From Pseudoalteromonas prydzensis (lineage in GTDB: Bacteria > Pseudomonadota > Gammaproteobacteria > Enterobacterales > Alteromonadaceae), in the NCBI RefSeq assembly GCF_011050055.1, contig NZ_DRGM01000049.1, forward strand, positions 1 to 64,000: 64,000 nt of DNA, given 5' to 3'. Numbering within the stretch: position 1 is the first letter of the stretch; the number at the start of each line of letters is the position of its first letter. The position numbers and the translations under genes were made by a program. Below are positions 26,730 to 35,281 of this stretch, piece after piece. The notes under the pieces were generated by a model. The model was not told the origin of the DNA. It ran no database searches and worked only from the letters and a program-made list of their open reading frames with translations.

Positions 26730-27179
26730 ATGACTCGAACAGCAGGTTTCACATTAGTAGAGCTAATGATCGTGGTTGGGATTGTAGCGATCATGGCAGT
26801 ATTAGCGTTTCCATCATTTAGCCAGCAAATCATGCAAGATCGCGTGGTGACTACTGCCAATCAACTGAACAGTGTTTATAAATATGCGCGTAGTGAGGCG
26901 GTAAAACGTGACCGTGATGTTAAATTAGTGGTAAGTGGCGATAAATGGCAGGTAAAAGCAGCTGTTGATGGGGTTGATACGGTATTAAAAGAATTTGTGA
27001 TCCAACACCAAGGCGTAACCGTTGGGTTAGTCGATCGAACTGTCTGGTCAAGTGGTGAAATCTCGGCTGCGAGCGAAATATTGGTCAAAGATGACAATGA
27101 TAAAACGGTAGATTATTACTTGTGCATTTTAAAAAGCGGCCAAAATTGGTTGGCTGAACAGTCAGTGGCGTGTGCATAA
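26730..27179 (+). CDS. fimT: Minor pilin / pseudopilin, FimT/GspH family
   Basis: A 149-residue prepilin-like protein. The ATG at 26730 follows GGAATAACA. The cleavage motif is TAGFTLVELMIVVGIVAIMA. The GspH/FimT signature RSEAVKRDRDVKLVV follows the N-terminal helix (near residues 55-70). The end has two cysteines (YLCILKSG...VACA), probably a disulfide. FimT/FimU proteins prime assembly of type IV pili, and some bind DNA during competence. It starts 2 bases after the PilE-like stop. Confidence 0.9.
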   Translation: MTRTAGFTLVELMIVVGIVAIMAVLAFPSFSQQIMQDRVVTTANQLNSVYKYARSEAVKRDRDVKLVVSGDKWQVKAAVDGVDTVLKEFVIQHQGVTVGLVDRTVWSSGEISAASEILVKDDNDKTVDYYLCILKSGQNWLAEQSVACA

Positions 27180-27592
27180 TGATTAAACAAAGTGGTTTTT
27201 CATTATTAGAGGTGATGCTGTCGGTGGTTATTGCCGGTATTGCTTTATTAGGGTTGGCAGCAGCACAACTCAAATCACTCCAATATGCCACTAACAGTTT
27301 TAATTACACTGTATCGCTGGTGCAAGGGCAAAATACCTTAGAGCGTATTTGGCCTCGCTTGTGTGAATTACAAACAACAAATCCGGCATTATTTACCGAA
27401 GCCAATTTTCGTGCTTTTTTAGGCCCACAACTAGATGATTATCAACTGAGCTTACCTGCAACATATGGACATGATATGCAAATCACCGTTTCATGGGCTG
27501 ATGAGCGGATCAAGCAACAAGACCCTGCTCAATTAGAAAATCAAATTACCTTAAATGCTAGTTACCCCGAACTACCCGTTGGCTGTATCTGA
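27179..27592 (+). CDS. pilV: Minor pilin PilV
   Basis: A 137-residue minor pilin. Its ATG at 27179 shares one base with the preceding TAA. The N-terminus KQSGFSLLEVMLSVVIAGIA is the class motif for PilV: GFSLLEVM with the conserved Glu5. An Ala-rich helix follows (LLGLAAAQLKSLQYA). The rest is not well conserved, as is usual. PilV, PilW, PilX and FimT together form the initiating tip complex of type IV pili. The stop overlaps the pilW start by one base. Confidence 0.9.
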   Translation: MIKQSGFSLLEVMLSVVIAGIALLGLAAAQLKSLQYATNSFNYTVSLVQGQNTLERIWPRLCELQTTNPALFTEANFRAFLGPQLDDYQLSLPATYGHDMQITVSWADERIKQQDPAQLENQITLNASYPELPVGCI

Positions 27593-28116
27593 TGAGCGTT
27601 TTATCACGCATACGAGGTTATACCCTAGTAGAACTGATGGTGGCTCTAGCCGCTGGTTCATTCCTACTAGCTGGCGTTAGCCTGTCATACTCTGCTATTA
27701 AAGGCACTATTACTGTTAGTAAAGAGCTGGAAAATGCGCAAGAAGTGATCCGCTATACCAGCAAAGTGTTTAATCGTAGTATAAAGCAAACTCCAACAGT
27801 ACCAGTGCTTGCCGCAGATGGTTCAACAATAACTATTTCTCAGCCAGCTGGGGTTATTAGCTGCAATGGCAGCGTCTCAGCCGCTGCTATTACAGAGGTT
27901 TATAGCTTAGCTGGCTCTAATTTAATGTGTGCGATAGGAGCCGCTCCAGCAGAGCGGTTATTGACGGGAGTCGCCCAGTTGAGTTTTGCAATTGATAACA
28001 ACATTGTCACTATTAATGTTGGCCCAGAAAACTTACCTGCGCAATTTGGTAACACGATTGCCATTGATATTGCTGTATCTAATGTGATTTTAAACAATGC
28101 TTTTGGTGGTGTGTAA
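27592..28116 (+). CDS. pilW: Minor pilin PilW
   Basis: A 174-residue minor pilin, short for PilW (often 250-350). The N-terminus IRGYTLVELMVALAAGSFLL carries Gly before Tyr1 rather than Phe1, and Glu5. The middle contains a pair of cysteines (VISCNGS and LMCAIG). Its start overlaps the pilV TGA and its stop overlaps the pilX start by one base (TAATG), so the operon is translationally chained. The short length means the usual C-terminal domain of PilW is reduced. The call rests on motif and gene order. Confidence 0.85.
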   Translation: MSVLSRIRGYTLVELMVALAAGSFLLAGVSLSYSAIKGTITVSKELENAQEVIRYTSKVFNRSIKQTPTVPVLAADGSTITISQPAGVISCNGSVSAAAITEVYSLAGSNLMCAIGAAPAERLLTGVAQLSFAIDNNIVTINVGPENLPAQFGNTIAIDIAVSNVILNNAFGGV

Positions 28117-29951
28117 TGGCTAAAAAACAATGCGGTTTTACACTTGTTACAGTACTTATCCTCACTAGTATGGCGAGTATTGTGGTGCTTAATTCATTGC
28201 GTGAAAATATTGTTCAAGAGCGTATGAGCGGTAATTTTCAAAAGAAAATGAATAGCCGATTATTGGCTGAAAAAGGTGTTTTTGAAGAAGCTAAATTACT
28301 ACAGCAAGCTTTATTAGATGATAAAAGCTTAGATATCGATGGCTTAATTGCTGCAACAGGTAATATCTCTGGTATTGGTTTGATTGGCGATGATGCTACT
28401 TATAATGCAAGTATCGCTAAAAATGCCGCTGGAGAGCTTGAAATCTCTAGCATTGGTGAGCGTTATAATGGCGATGCACAAAGTAATTTAGTGGCACGGT
28501 TTGGTTTTACGCCAGGTAAAGGTGGCTCTGTTTTTGAAAATGCAATCGTGGGTTGTGAAGGGGTGTCACTCAGTGCCAGTGGTCGCATTGATAGTTATGA
28601 CTCAAGCCTAGGCGATTACGATCCCGATAATGCCGAAGCCGCTGCTGTAATAGGCACTATTTATAAAGATAAAGACGTGACGTTATCTGGTGCTTCAACT
28701 ATTTGGGGCAGTGTTCATGCTACTGGAAGTATTATTTTTTCAGGCTCGTCTCCTATTGTGGGTAGTTTAAAAGCAAATAATAGTATTGAGATAGATTCGA
28801 ATTTTACAGTATCAACCGATCCTCTTTTACCTGAAGGTTTCCCACTTGATACAGCTGTCGGCGGCGATGTATTATCAGGTGGTGATGTAATATGGAAACA
28901 AGGTAAGATACTGGGTGTTATTCGTGCTAATAACGATTTAATTTTTCCAAATAATAGTGCAAGCACAGTCCTCGTAAATAAAAATAATGATGGACTCGAT
29001 GTCATGTACGGCAATACATTAAAAGCGCCGGCAGGATTAGCTGCACACTTAGAGCAAGATGGTATTCTATATTCTGATACTCGCTATAATGAATCGCCAC
29101 ATGTCGAGTTGGTAGCTTTTCAAGATCCTGATAACTTTGAAGCCAGTAAAGTGCAATGCGATCCTATTGATATTGAAAGTGTTGTAAATGATCTAACCGA
29201 CCCTGCAGCTGAAGATATTTTAGTTAAACACAGTACCACAACCTTAGTTGTTGGCCAGCCCGAAACTCGAGTGATTTATGAGTTAACCCCTGAAATTGGT
29301 CAATCTAAAATAGAGAACCAAGGGGCTTATGTATGGGAAAATTGGTTAGGTGAGCCACCGGCAACGCTGAATTATCAACTGGCTACAATTAACGAGAAAA
29401 TCGACCAAAAAGTACTTAAATCTGGTGGCTTTACTTTAAATAATGGCATCTTAAAAGTAACCGGTGGTGATGTTACGCTAATCGTAAATGGTAACTTTAA
29501 AATGACTGGCGATTCTTTTATAGATATTGCACCTGGCAGTAGTTTAACGCTTTATATTGCTGGAAAAGTAACTATGAATGCAGCTGCTGGTGCTATCACT
29601 ATGAAGCATGGTTTAACTGATACCGGTAAACCCGTTTTTAGTATTTACTCTGGTTTTTCAGAAGCTAATGGCATAGATATTAGCGCTGATTCTGATTTAT
29701 ATGCTGCAATTTATGCTCCTAAAACGGATGTTAGTATTGTGGCTAATGGTGGCTTTAGCGGCTCTATTCGAGGAAAGACAGTAACAGCCTCTGGACGAGG
29801 TGGCATTCATCATGATTTAAATCTATCAAATGTTAGTAATGGCGGTAGTAGTACCACTACAAGTAAACTGGTTTTTCTTGGCTGGTCATATAAAGCTCCA
29901 ACACCACTAACAGCAGAGCCTGTTGAAGAACCAATAAAACCGACAATCTAA
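28116..29951 (+). CDS. pilX: Large PilX-like minor pilin with repetitive C-terminal domain
   Basis: A 611-residue protein with a PilX-type N-terminus. KKQCGFTLVTVLILTSMASI lacks Glu5 (Val instead), as is common in PilX, and GGSFQKK-like RMSGNFQKKMNSRLLAEKG follows. Instead of the usual ~150-residue globe, it continues for more than 450 residues of short repeated strands rich in Gly, Ser, Asn and Val (SGASTIWGSVHATGSIIFSG, VSLSASGRI). This is reminiscent of beta-helix or bactofilin-like shells. The last 150 residues (SLTLYIAGKVTMNAAAG, AAIYAPKTDVSIV, GSIRGKTVTASGRGGIHHD) match the DUF7305-type end as I remember it. Probably a pilus-tip or surface component. No PilY1 gene is present nearby. Confidence 0.78.
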   Translation: MAKKQCGFTLVTVLILTSMASIVVLNSLRENIVQERMSGNFQKKMNSRLLAEKGVFEEAKLLQQALLDDKSLDIDGLIAATGNISGIGLIGDDATYNASIAKNAAGELEISSIGERYNGDAQSNLVARFGFTPGKGGSVFENAIVGCEGVSLSASGRIDSYDSSLGDYDPDNAEAAAVIGTIYKDKDVTLSGASTIWGSVHATGSIIFSGSSPIVGSLKANNSIEIDSNFTVSTDPLLPEGFPLDTAVGGDVLSGGDVIWKQGKILGVIRANNDLIFPNNSASTVLVNKNNDGLDVMYGNTLKAPAGLAAHLEQDGILYSDTRYNESPHVELVAFQDPDNFEASKVQCDPIDIESVVNDLTDPAAEDILVKHSTTTLVVGQPETRVIYELTPEIGQSKIENQGAYVWENWLGEPPATLNYQLATINEKIDQKVLKSGGFTLNNGILKVTGGDVTLIVNGNFKMTGDSFIDIAPGSSLTLYIAGKVTMNAAAGAITMKHGLTDTGKPVFSIYSGFSEANGIDISADSDLYAAIYAPKTDVSIVANGGFSGSIRGKTVTASGRGGIHHDLNLSNVSNGGSSTTTSKLVFLGWSYKAPTPLTAEPVEEPIKPTI

Positions 29952-29964
29952 TTCCCCTCTAATA

Positions 29965-29994
29965 ACGGCTAACTCTGCAGTTAGCCGTTTTTTG
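29965..29994 (+). terminator. Terminator after the minor-pilin operon
   Basis: AACGGCTAACT and AGTTAGCCGTT form an 11-bp stem with loop CTGC (CTGC plus flanks) and end in T6. It lies 13 bases after the pilX stop and separates this operon from the ECF sigma unit. Confidence 0.93.
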
Positions 29995-30017
29995 TAAAAA
30001 AGAATTTTATTTCATTT

Positions 30018-30046
30018 AAACCTTTTCGATCCTTCCTTACGTCTAA
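30018..30046 (+). promoter_or_regulatory. Possible ECF-type autoregulated promoter
   Basis: AAACCTT (30018-30024) and TCTAA (30042-30046) are 17 bases apart, and resemble the AAC/TCTA elements used by ECF sigma factors of the RpoE type. They lie 45 bases before the ECF sigma start. There is no second copy in the window to compare, so this is tentative. Confidence 0.3.
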
Positions 30047-30090
30047 TACACTAAATTCAAAATAATAATCATAAAGGGACAACATCTGAG

Positions 30091-30642
30091 ATGTTGATAG
30101 ATGCAAAACAGGCTTTTACACAGTTAAGCGAAGATGCACTTATTACGCGTGTAAAAAGCGGTGATCAAAATGCCTATGCGGCACTTTATGAATTACATGT
30201 AAAGCGGGTCTATGGTTTGTGCTTACGGTTACTCGCAGATCGCGAACATGCCGAAGATGCAACTCAAGAAGTGTTTGTGCAGCTGTGGCATAAAATCGCC
30301 AGCTTTGAAGGGCAGTCACAGTTTTCAACTTGGCTGCACAGTGTCACCAGTAATATTGCGATTAGCTATTTACGTAAACATAAGAATTGGTTGCAAAAAG
30401 TAGTGAGCTTCGAGCAAAGCGGTATGGATGAACAAAGCGCAACAGATTGCCAAGGACTCAATGGACTGGATAAGTTAGTACTTAGGCTCCCAGAGCGAGC
30501 GCGTATGGTGTTTGTGTTGCACGCCATTGAAGGTTATCGCCATGAAGAAATTGCCACTATGTTAGGAATGGCAGTGGGTTCTAGTAAGTCGCAATTTCAT
30601 CGCGCCCGTCAGTTATTAAAAGAGTGGTATGAAAATGAATAA
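30091..30642 (+). CDS. ECF-type RNA polymerase sigma factor
   Basis: A 183-residue sigma-70 family factor with only regions 2 and 4. Region 2 has YALCLRLL-like VYGLCLRLLADREHAEDATQ, then EVFVQLWHKIASFEG and FSTWLHSVTSNIAISYLRK. Region 4 is LPERARMVFVLHAIEGYRHEE with the helix-turn-helix IATMLGMAVGSSKSQFHRA. It is followed directly by a membrane protein with an anti-sigma-like N-terminus, overlapping by 14 bases. That is the usual sigma/anti-sigma arrangement. The target regulon is unknown; the DUF4097 gene in the same unit suggests an envelope role. Confidence 0.93.
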   Translation: MLIDAKQAFTQLSEDALITRVKSGDQNAYAALYELHVKRVYGLCLRLLADREHAEDATQEVFVQLWHKIASFEGQSQFSTWLHSVTSNIAISYLRKHKNWLQKVVSFEQSGMDEQSATDCQGLNGLDKLVLRLPERARMVFVLHAIEGYRHEEIATMLGMAVGSSKSQFHRARQLLKEWYENE

Positions 30643-31111
30643 GCCAGATTTTGAAACCTTTTTAGCTGAGTCCATTAACAACACTGGCTCAGAAATTACG
30701 CCACAAAAAGATTTATGGCCAGGTATAGAAAAAGCGTTAACACATGCGCCGCAGCCACAAGTTAAAACTGTACTATGGCCCAAACTAGCTGGCGTGGCTG
30801 CATGTTCAGTTGCCGCTTTATTAACAGTGCAGTTGTTATTTTCAGCTGCTGAGCCTGCAACCAGTGTGGTGATGAGTGACTATTTTACCCAGCAAAAACA
30901 AACTTTATTAGTGCAATATCAAAATCAGCCCGCGCTGACCGATAACTGGCAACAGCAATTGGTTGAATTAGAAGATGCTGAGCGGGCAATCAAGCAAGCA
31001 CTGGAAAATGAACCTGAAAATCCAGCGCTGTTAAAAATGCTCGCACAGGTTTATCAGCAACAATTAGACTTAATCAATAAGGTGCATGCACCGAAGTGGC
31101 AACAAATTTAG
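30629..31111 (+). CDS. Putative membrane anti-sigma factor
   Basis: A 160-residue single-pass membrane protein. The cytoplasmic N-terminus (about 50 residues) contains KDLWPGIEKAL, a motif I associate with anti-sigma proteins paired with ECF factors. A membrane segment follows (LAGVAACSVAALLTVQLLF). The outer part is helical and ends in a coiled coil with ENEPENPALLKMLAQVYQQQLD. Its start overlaps the sigma gene by 14 bases (a second ATG lies 6 bases further on), so the two are co-translated. I see no zinc-binding HxxxCxxC motif, so it would bind the sigma factor by another mode. Confidence 0.75.
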   Translation: MKMNKPDFETFLAESINNTGSEITPQKDLWPGIEKALTHAPQPQVKTVLWPKLAGVAACSVAALLTVQLLFSAAEPATSVVMSDYFTQQKQTLLVQYQNQPALTDNWQQQLVELEDAERAIKQALENEPENPALLKMLAQVYQQQLDLINKVHAPKWQQI

Positions 31112-31122
31112 GAGTATCAACC

Positions 31123-32064
31123 ATGAAAACATTATTATTAGCACTGACTTTATTGCCGTTTTTAGCCACCGCAGGTGAAAAAATTAATGAACAAATTGAG
31201 GTGCCAGTTAATAAGCGCATTTTTATCGATAACCAACGTGGTGATGTACGTATTGAGGGCTGGGATAAGCCACAATTACAGATCACCGGTGAGCTTGATG
31301 ATAAAGCACAAGGTTACCGTTTAGAGGATCAAGGCGGCCGCATTGAATTTGTTGTTAAAATGCCGCGTAACAATAATGGTTGGAATCGTGGCGATGGTTC
31401 TCAGTTAGTTATTTATATGCCAAATAGCAGCGAACTTGAATTTACCGGTGTTAACGCCACTATCAGTGTTAAAAATTTAAACGCTGGTGCTGATATTGAT
31501 GTTGTTAATGGCGATATCAATTTACAAAGTATCAGTGGCAATATTAGTGTTGATACCGTTAATGGTGATGTCAGTGCGATAGACTTAAAAGGTGATATAC
31601 GCTATGAAACCGTTAACGGCGAAATTAATGACAAAGATTCACAGGGCACGCTGCGCTTTACTGCCGTCAATGGCGATATTAAATCCAAAACAGCAGCACA
31701 AGAAGTTCGCTTAGAAAACGTTAATGGCGATATCGACTTTGCTTTTGTGGCATTAAAAAGCCTACGTATTAGCACAGTAAATGGTGAAAGTGAAATTCAT
31801 ATCAATGAGTTATTAAAGGGCGCGCAAATTACTTATGAATCAGTTAGTGGTGATGCCGATTTTTATTTCCCTGCTAACGTGTCTGCGCGCTTTGAAATTG
31901 AAGCCCATGCCAATGGCAAAATCATTAATGAGCTGAGTAATGATAAGGCCAAAAAAGCCAAGTACGGTCCATCAAGTGATTTAGAGTTTGCGGTTAACGG
32001 TGGTGATGCCGATATTGAAATCGATACTATCAGCGGGCGCATTGAATTACGTAAGAAAAACTAA
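31123..32064 (+). CDS. Exported DUF4097-family beta-repeat protein
   Basis: A 313-residue protein with a signal peptide (KTLLLALTLLPFLATA, cleavage near residue 17). ATG at 31123 follows an AGGAG site. The mature part is a solenoid of short strands with the recurring phrase VNGD or VNGE (about seven copies from residue 110 to 230: VVNGDINL, DTVNGDVS, ETVNGEIN, AVNGDIKS, NVNGDIDF, TVNGESEI). This is the DUF4097/putative adhesin pattern. It lies 11 bases after the anti-sigma gene and belongs to that unit. Function is unknown. The family often co-occurs with ECF or PspC-type envelope regulators. Confidence 0.85.
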   Translation: MKTLLLALTLLPFLATAGEKINEQIEVPVNKRIFIDNQRGDVRIEGWDKPQLQITGELDDKAQGYRLEDQGGRIEFVVKMPRNNNGWNRGDGSQLVIYMPNSSELEFTGVNATISVKNLNAGADIDVVNGDINLQSISGNISVDTVNGDVSAIDLKGDIRYETVNGEINDKDSQGTLRFTAVNGDIKSKTAAQEVRLENVNGDIDFAFVALKSLRISTVNGESEIHINELLKGAQITYESVSGDADFYFPANVSARFEIEAHANGKIINELSNDKAKKAKYGPSSDLEFAVNGGDADIEIDTISGRIELRKKN

Positions 32065-32072
32065 TCTCCCGT

Positions 32073-32103
32073 AGCAAAGTAGGAAAAGAAATCCTGCTTT
32101 GCT
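32073..32103 (+). other. Hairpin between the DUF4097 gene and dnaB
   Basis: AGCAAAGTAGGA and TCCTGCTTTGCT form a 12-bp stem (one T-G pair) around AAAGAAA. The sequence after it is CTTTGCACGG, without a T run, so it is at best a weak terminator. Confidence 0.45.
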
Positions 32104-32104
32104 C

Positions 32105-32133
32105 TTTGCACGGCTTAGCCAAGTCGATAGAAT
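32105..32133 (+). promoter_or_regulatory. Predicted promoter of dnaB
   Basis: TTTGCA (32105-32110), 17 bases, TAGAAT (32128-32133). The start codon follows 31 bases later. Read by eye. Confidence 0.45.
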
Positions 32134-32164
32134 AGAGGCCATTCATTGTTAGTATTGCGAAGTT

Positions 32165-33544
32165 ATGGCTAAACCAGATAAACAAGTCGACACTCTTAAA
32201 GTTCCTCCTCATTCCATTGAAGCAGAGCAATCTGTTTTAGGTGGCTTAATGCTTGATAATCAAGCTTTTGACCGTGTTGCTGAGTTGGTAGTTTCGCAAG
32301 ATTTCTATACCCGTACCCACAAGCTAATTTTTGAGGCCATGGTCGAGCTTGCTGAAATAGGTGATCCAATTGATTTGATCACCATCTCAGAGAGCTTAGA
32401 GAAAAAGAATTTACTCAGTGGCATTGGTGGTTTTGCTTATTTAGCTGAAATTGCTAAAAATACGCCAAGTGCGGCGAATATCGACGCCTATGCGAATATC
32501 GTGCGCGAACGTGCCGTGGTACGTGAAATGATTGGCGTTGCTAATGAAATCGCCGAAGCAGGTTTCAATCCTGAAGGGCGCACCAGTCACGATTTACTCG
32601 ACTTTGCAGAAAGTAAAGTGTTTAAAATTGCTGAGCAGCGCACCAAAAGTAATGATGGCCCGCAAAGCTTACACAGCATCCTAGAAAAAACCGTTGATAA
32701 AATCGAAGAGCTCTACCAGTCACCACAAGATGGTGTGACGGGGGTAAGTACCGGTTATGCCGATCTAGATAAAATGACCACAGGTTTGCAGCCATCAGAT
32801 TTAATCATTGTGGCCGCCCGTCCGTCGATGGGTAAAACCACATTTGCGATGAACTTAGCTGAACACGCAGCGATGACTCAAGATAAGCCGGTGTTAATTT
32901 ACTCATTAGAGATGCCCTCGGAGCAAATTATGATGAGGATGTTGGCTTCCCTTGGTCGAATCAACCAGACCAAAGTGCGCACCGGTCAATTAGATGATGA
33001 CGATTGGGCGCGATTATCATCAACCATGGGCTTATTAATGGAAAAAGGTAAGATGTATGTTGATGATGCATCAGGCCTAACACCTACCGATGTGCGCTCT
33101 CGTGCCCGTCGTATTGCGCGGGATCACGGTGGTATTAGTATGATCATGGTCGATTACTTGCAGCTGATGCGTGTTCCTAGCCTCTCTGATAACCGTACTT
33201 TAGAGATTGCTGAAATCTCGCGCTCACTTAAGTCATTAGCAAAAGAGCTACAATGCCCGGTGGTTGCACTGTCGCAGCTAAACCGTACCCTAGAGCAACG
33301 TGCCGATAAACGGCCAATTAACTCTGACTTACGTGAATCAGGCTCTATTGAGCAGGATGCCGATTTGATCATGTTTATCTACCGTGATGAAGTGTATAAC
33401 GAAGACAGCACCGAAAAAGGCGTGGCTGAAATCATCATAGGTAAACAACGTAACGGCCCAATTGGTAAAGTACGTTTAACCTTCCAAGGTCAGTTCTCGC
33501 GTTTTGATAATTACGCAGGTCCAGCGATAGACGATGATTACTAA
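32165..33544 (+). CDS. dnaB: Replicative DNA helicase DnaB
   Basis: Hexameric 5'-3' helicase of the replication fork, 459 residues. The N-terminal domain (1-110) has VPPHSIEAEQSVLGGLMLD, as in all DnaB proteins. The RecA-like motor has Walker A ARPSMGKTTFAMNLA near residue 220, Walker B MIMVDYLQLM near residue 330 and the arginine finger ESGSIEQDADLIMFIYRD. No intein or insertion is present. Its stop overlaps the alr start by one base, and the dnaB-alr pair is also conserved in E. coli. PriB, which acts in DnaB reloading, is encoded 7 kb upstream. Confidence 0.99.
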   Translation: MAKPDKQVDTLKVPPHSIEAEQSVLGGLMLDNQAFDRVAELVVSQDFYTRTHKLIFEAMVELAEIGDPIDLITISESLEKKNLLSGIGGFAYLAEIAKNTPSAANIDAYANIVRERAVVREMIGVANEIAEAGFNPEGRTSHDLLDFAESKVFKIAEQRTKSNDGPQSLHSILEKTVDKIEELYQSPQDGVTGVSTGYADLDKMTTGLQPSDLIIVAARPSMGKTTFAMNLAEHAAMTQDKPVLIYSLEMPSEQIMMRMLASLGRINQTKVRTGQLDDDDWARLSSTMGLLMEKGKMYVDDASGLTPTDVRSRARRIARDHGGISMIMVDYLQLMRVPSLSDNRTLEIAEISRSLKSLAKELQCPVVALSQLNRTLEQRADKRPINSDLRESGSIEQDADLIMFIYRDEVYNEDSTEKGVAEIIIGKQRNGPIGKVRLTFQGQFSRFDNYAGPAIDDDY

Positions 33545-34623
33545 TGCGTTTAGCCATAGCCGAAATTAACTTACAGGCACTTGCCCATAATTTAGCGCAA
33601 GTGCGGCAGTTTGCGCCTAACAGCAAAGTCATGGCGGTATTAAAAGCCAATGCCTATGGCCATGGGTTAGTGAAAATAGCGCAGCACCTTAATGATGCCG
33701 ACGCATTTGCTGTGGCACGAATTGACGAAGCTTTAGCACTGCGTGCGGGCGGGCTGACCAAGCCTATTGTGTTACTGGAAGGTTTTTTCCATCAAGATGA
33801 TTTGCCGATTTTATTAGCCAATAACTTTCAAACCATTATCCATGATGAGAACCAGCTCAGCGCACTTGAAAATGCAAAGCTCGATGAACCAATCAGTTGC
33901 TGGCTGAAAATCAATACCGGTATGCATCGTTTAGGGGTTGCACCAACGCAGCTGAATGATTTTTATCAGCGCTTACAAGCGACCAATAACGCTAAAGATA
34001 CGATCAATTTAATGACGCACTTTTCCAGTGCCGATGATATTAGTGATACCAAAACAGCTGAGCAAATTAGCTTGTTTGATTCATTAGTACAAGGCAAACA
34101 ACAAGCACATTGTTTAGCAAATTCGGCTGGTATAATAGCGTGGCCTGCGGGGCATGGTGATTGGGTACGCCCAGGATTAATGCTGTATGGTGTTTCACCT
34201 ATGCTGAATTGCACGGGGGAGCAGCACAACTTAAAACCTGTGATGCGCTTAACCACAAAGGTGATTGCTATTCGCGATGTGGATGCTGCGCAAGGCGTTG
34301 GTTATGGCGGCTGTTGGCAAAGCGCTCAGCCGACTAAACTTGCAGTGGTTGCCATGGGTTATGGTGATGGCTATCCGCGCCATGCTAAACATGGCACACC
34401 GGTGGTGATTGCTGGTAAACGTTATGGTATTGCTGGCAACATCTCTATGGATATGATCAGTGTTGATATTGGTGCAAATGCTGATGGCATCAAAGTAGGC
34501 GATGAGGTGGTGATGTGGGGCCCAGAATTACCCGTTGAAGAAATTGCCCAATGTGCCACGACAATCCCTTACGAGTTAGTCTGTAATATTACCCCACGGG
34601 TAAGCTATGAGTATTTAGAGTAA
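33544..34623 (+). CDS. alr: Alanine racemase
   Basis: PLP enzyme of 359 residues making D-alanine for peptidoglycan. The PLP lysine is Lys34 in AVLKANAYGHG. The other active-site base is the tyrosine in VGYGGCW near residue 255, and YGDGYPR and ISMDMISVD near residues 275-305 are Alr signatures. The gene is directly coupled to dnaB (TAATG). A single copy in the window; whether a second catabolic racemase (dadX) exists elsewhere cannot be told. Confidence 0.98.
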   Translation: MRLAIAEINLQALAHNLAQVRQFAPNSKVMAVLKANAYGHGLVKIAQHLNDADAFAVARIDEALALRAGGLTKPIVLLEGFFHQDDLPILLANNFQTIIHDENQLSALENAKLDEPISCWLKINTGMHRLGVAPTQLNDFYQRLQATNNAKDTINLMTHFSSADDISDTKTAEQISLFDSLVQGKQQAHCLANSAGIIAWPAGHGDWVRPGLMLYGVSPMLNCTGEQHNLKPVMRLTTKVIAIRDVDAAQGVGYGGCWQSAQPTKLAVVAMGYGDGYPRHAKHGTPVVIAGKRYGIAGNISMDMISVDIGANADGIKVGDEVVMWGPELPVEEIAQCATTIPYELVCNITPRVSYEYLE

Positions 34624-34632
34624 TGCCAAGCA

Positions 34633-34872
34633 TTACTCTTTAATAAAATATACATCGCTAAAGCCCATGCGAGCAAATTCTTCATCACGAAAATTACGCA
34701 CCGATGCAGAGCCTTTAGAGGTCATTTCAATTTGCTGCACCATTTTTAAATAATTTGTAAGATCAATGCCCTCAGCCGCCGCTATGGCTTGGTACATATC
34801 GTGGTATTTATCTTTAGCGAAGTTTATTTCGCGTGGTTGGTTTTTATATTTGTAAGTAATCCGGCGTGGCAT
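34633..34872 (-). CDS. DUF2960-like small protein
   Basis: A 79-residue protein resembling the DUF2960 family: MPRRITYKYKNQPREINFAK, then KYHDMYQAIAAAEGIDLT, and RNFRDEEFARMGFSDVYF at the end. No function is known to me. It converges with alr; their stops are 9 bases apart, and no terminator lies between. Its upstream region is shared with the divergent operon starting at 35005. Confidence 0.75.
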   Translation of the reverse strand: MPRRITYKYKNQPREINFAKDKYHDMYQAIAAAEGIDLTNYLKMVQQIEMTSKGSASVRNFRDEEFARMGFSDVYFIKE

Positions 34873-35004
34873 AATGAACCTAAAGGTAAAATGAAATTAC
34901 ATTGATTTTACACCTTCTTCGGCATCTGCTCTACCTTTGAATGACTTGTGGCTTAGCTCAAGTTACAATGACGACCTATTTTGTAGCCAATGCTAAGGAA
35001 CATC

Positions 35005-35256
35005 ATGAAATTATCTGTTGAGATCAGTAAGTACCCACTGCACCAAGATTACATTCCATTTATTAAGGGGTTTATTGACCGTTTAAATACTTACGATGAT
35101 TTAAAAGTGATTACCAACACCTTATCAACACAAATCTTTGGTGATTACGATTTAGTTATGTCGGTGCTTAGCACTGAAATTAAGCGTTCATACGAAGAGT
35201 TTGGCAAAGCTATTTTTGTTTGTAAGTTCCTCAATGGTGATCTCTCTCCCCAATAG
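35005..35256 (+). CDS. YkoF/MTH1187-like thiamine-binding family protein
   Basis: An 83-residue protein starting at ATG 35005, with AAGGA eight bases upstream. It resembles the ferredoxin-fold MTH1187/YkoF family: MKLSVEISKYPLHQDYIPFI, then TNTLSTQIFGDYDLVMSVL and GKAIFVCKFLNGD. Family members bind thiamine or its precursor HMP. It has no signal peptide, so it would act in the cytoplasm. It is the first gene of a three-gene unit with a PnuC-family permease and a small-molecule kinase. That unit supports a vitamin-uptake role. Confidence 0.72.
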   Translation: MKLSVEISKYPLHQDYIPFIKGFIDRLNTYDDLKVITNTLSTQIFGDYDLVMSVLSTEIKRSYEEFGKAIFVCKFLNGDLSPQ

Positions 35257-35281
35257 CAGCTAAAGCCTTAGTGGATCAATT

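Noticed and set aside
34873..35004. TPP riboswitch before the vitamin-salvage trio
   Set aside because: No CTGAGA-type THI-box or matching stems could be found in the 130-base region.
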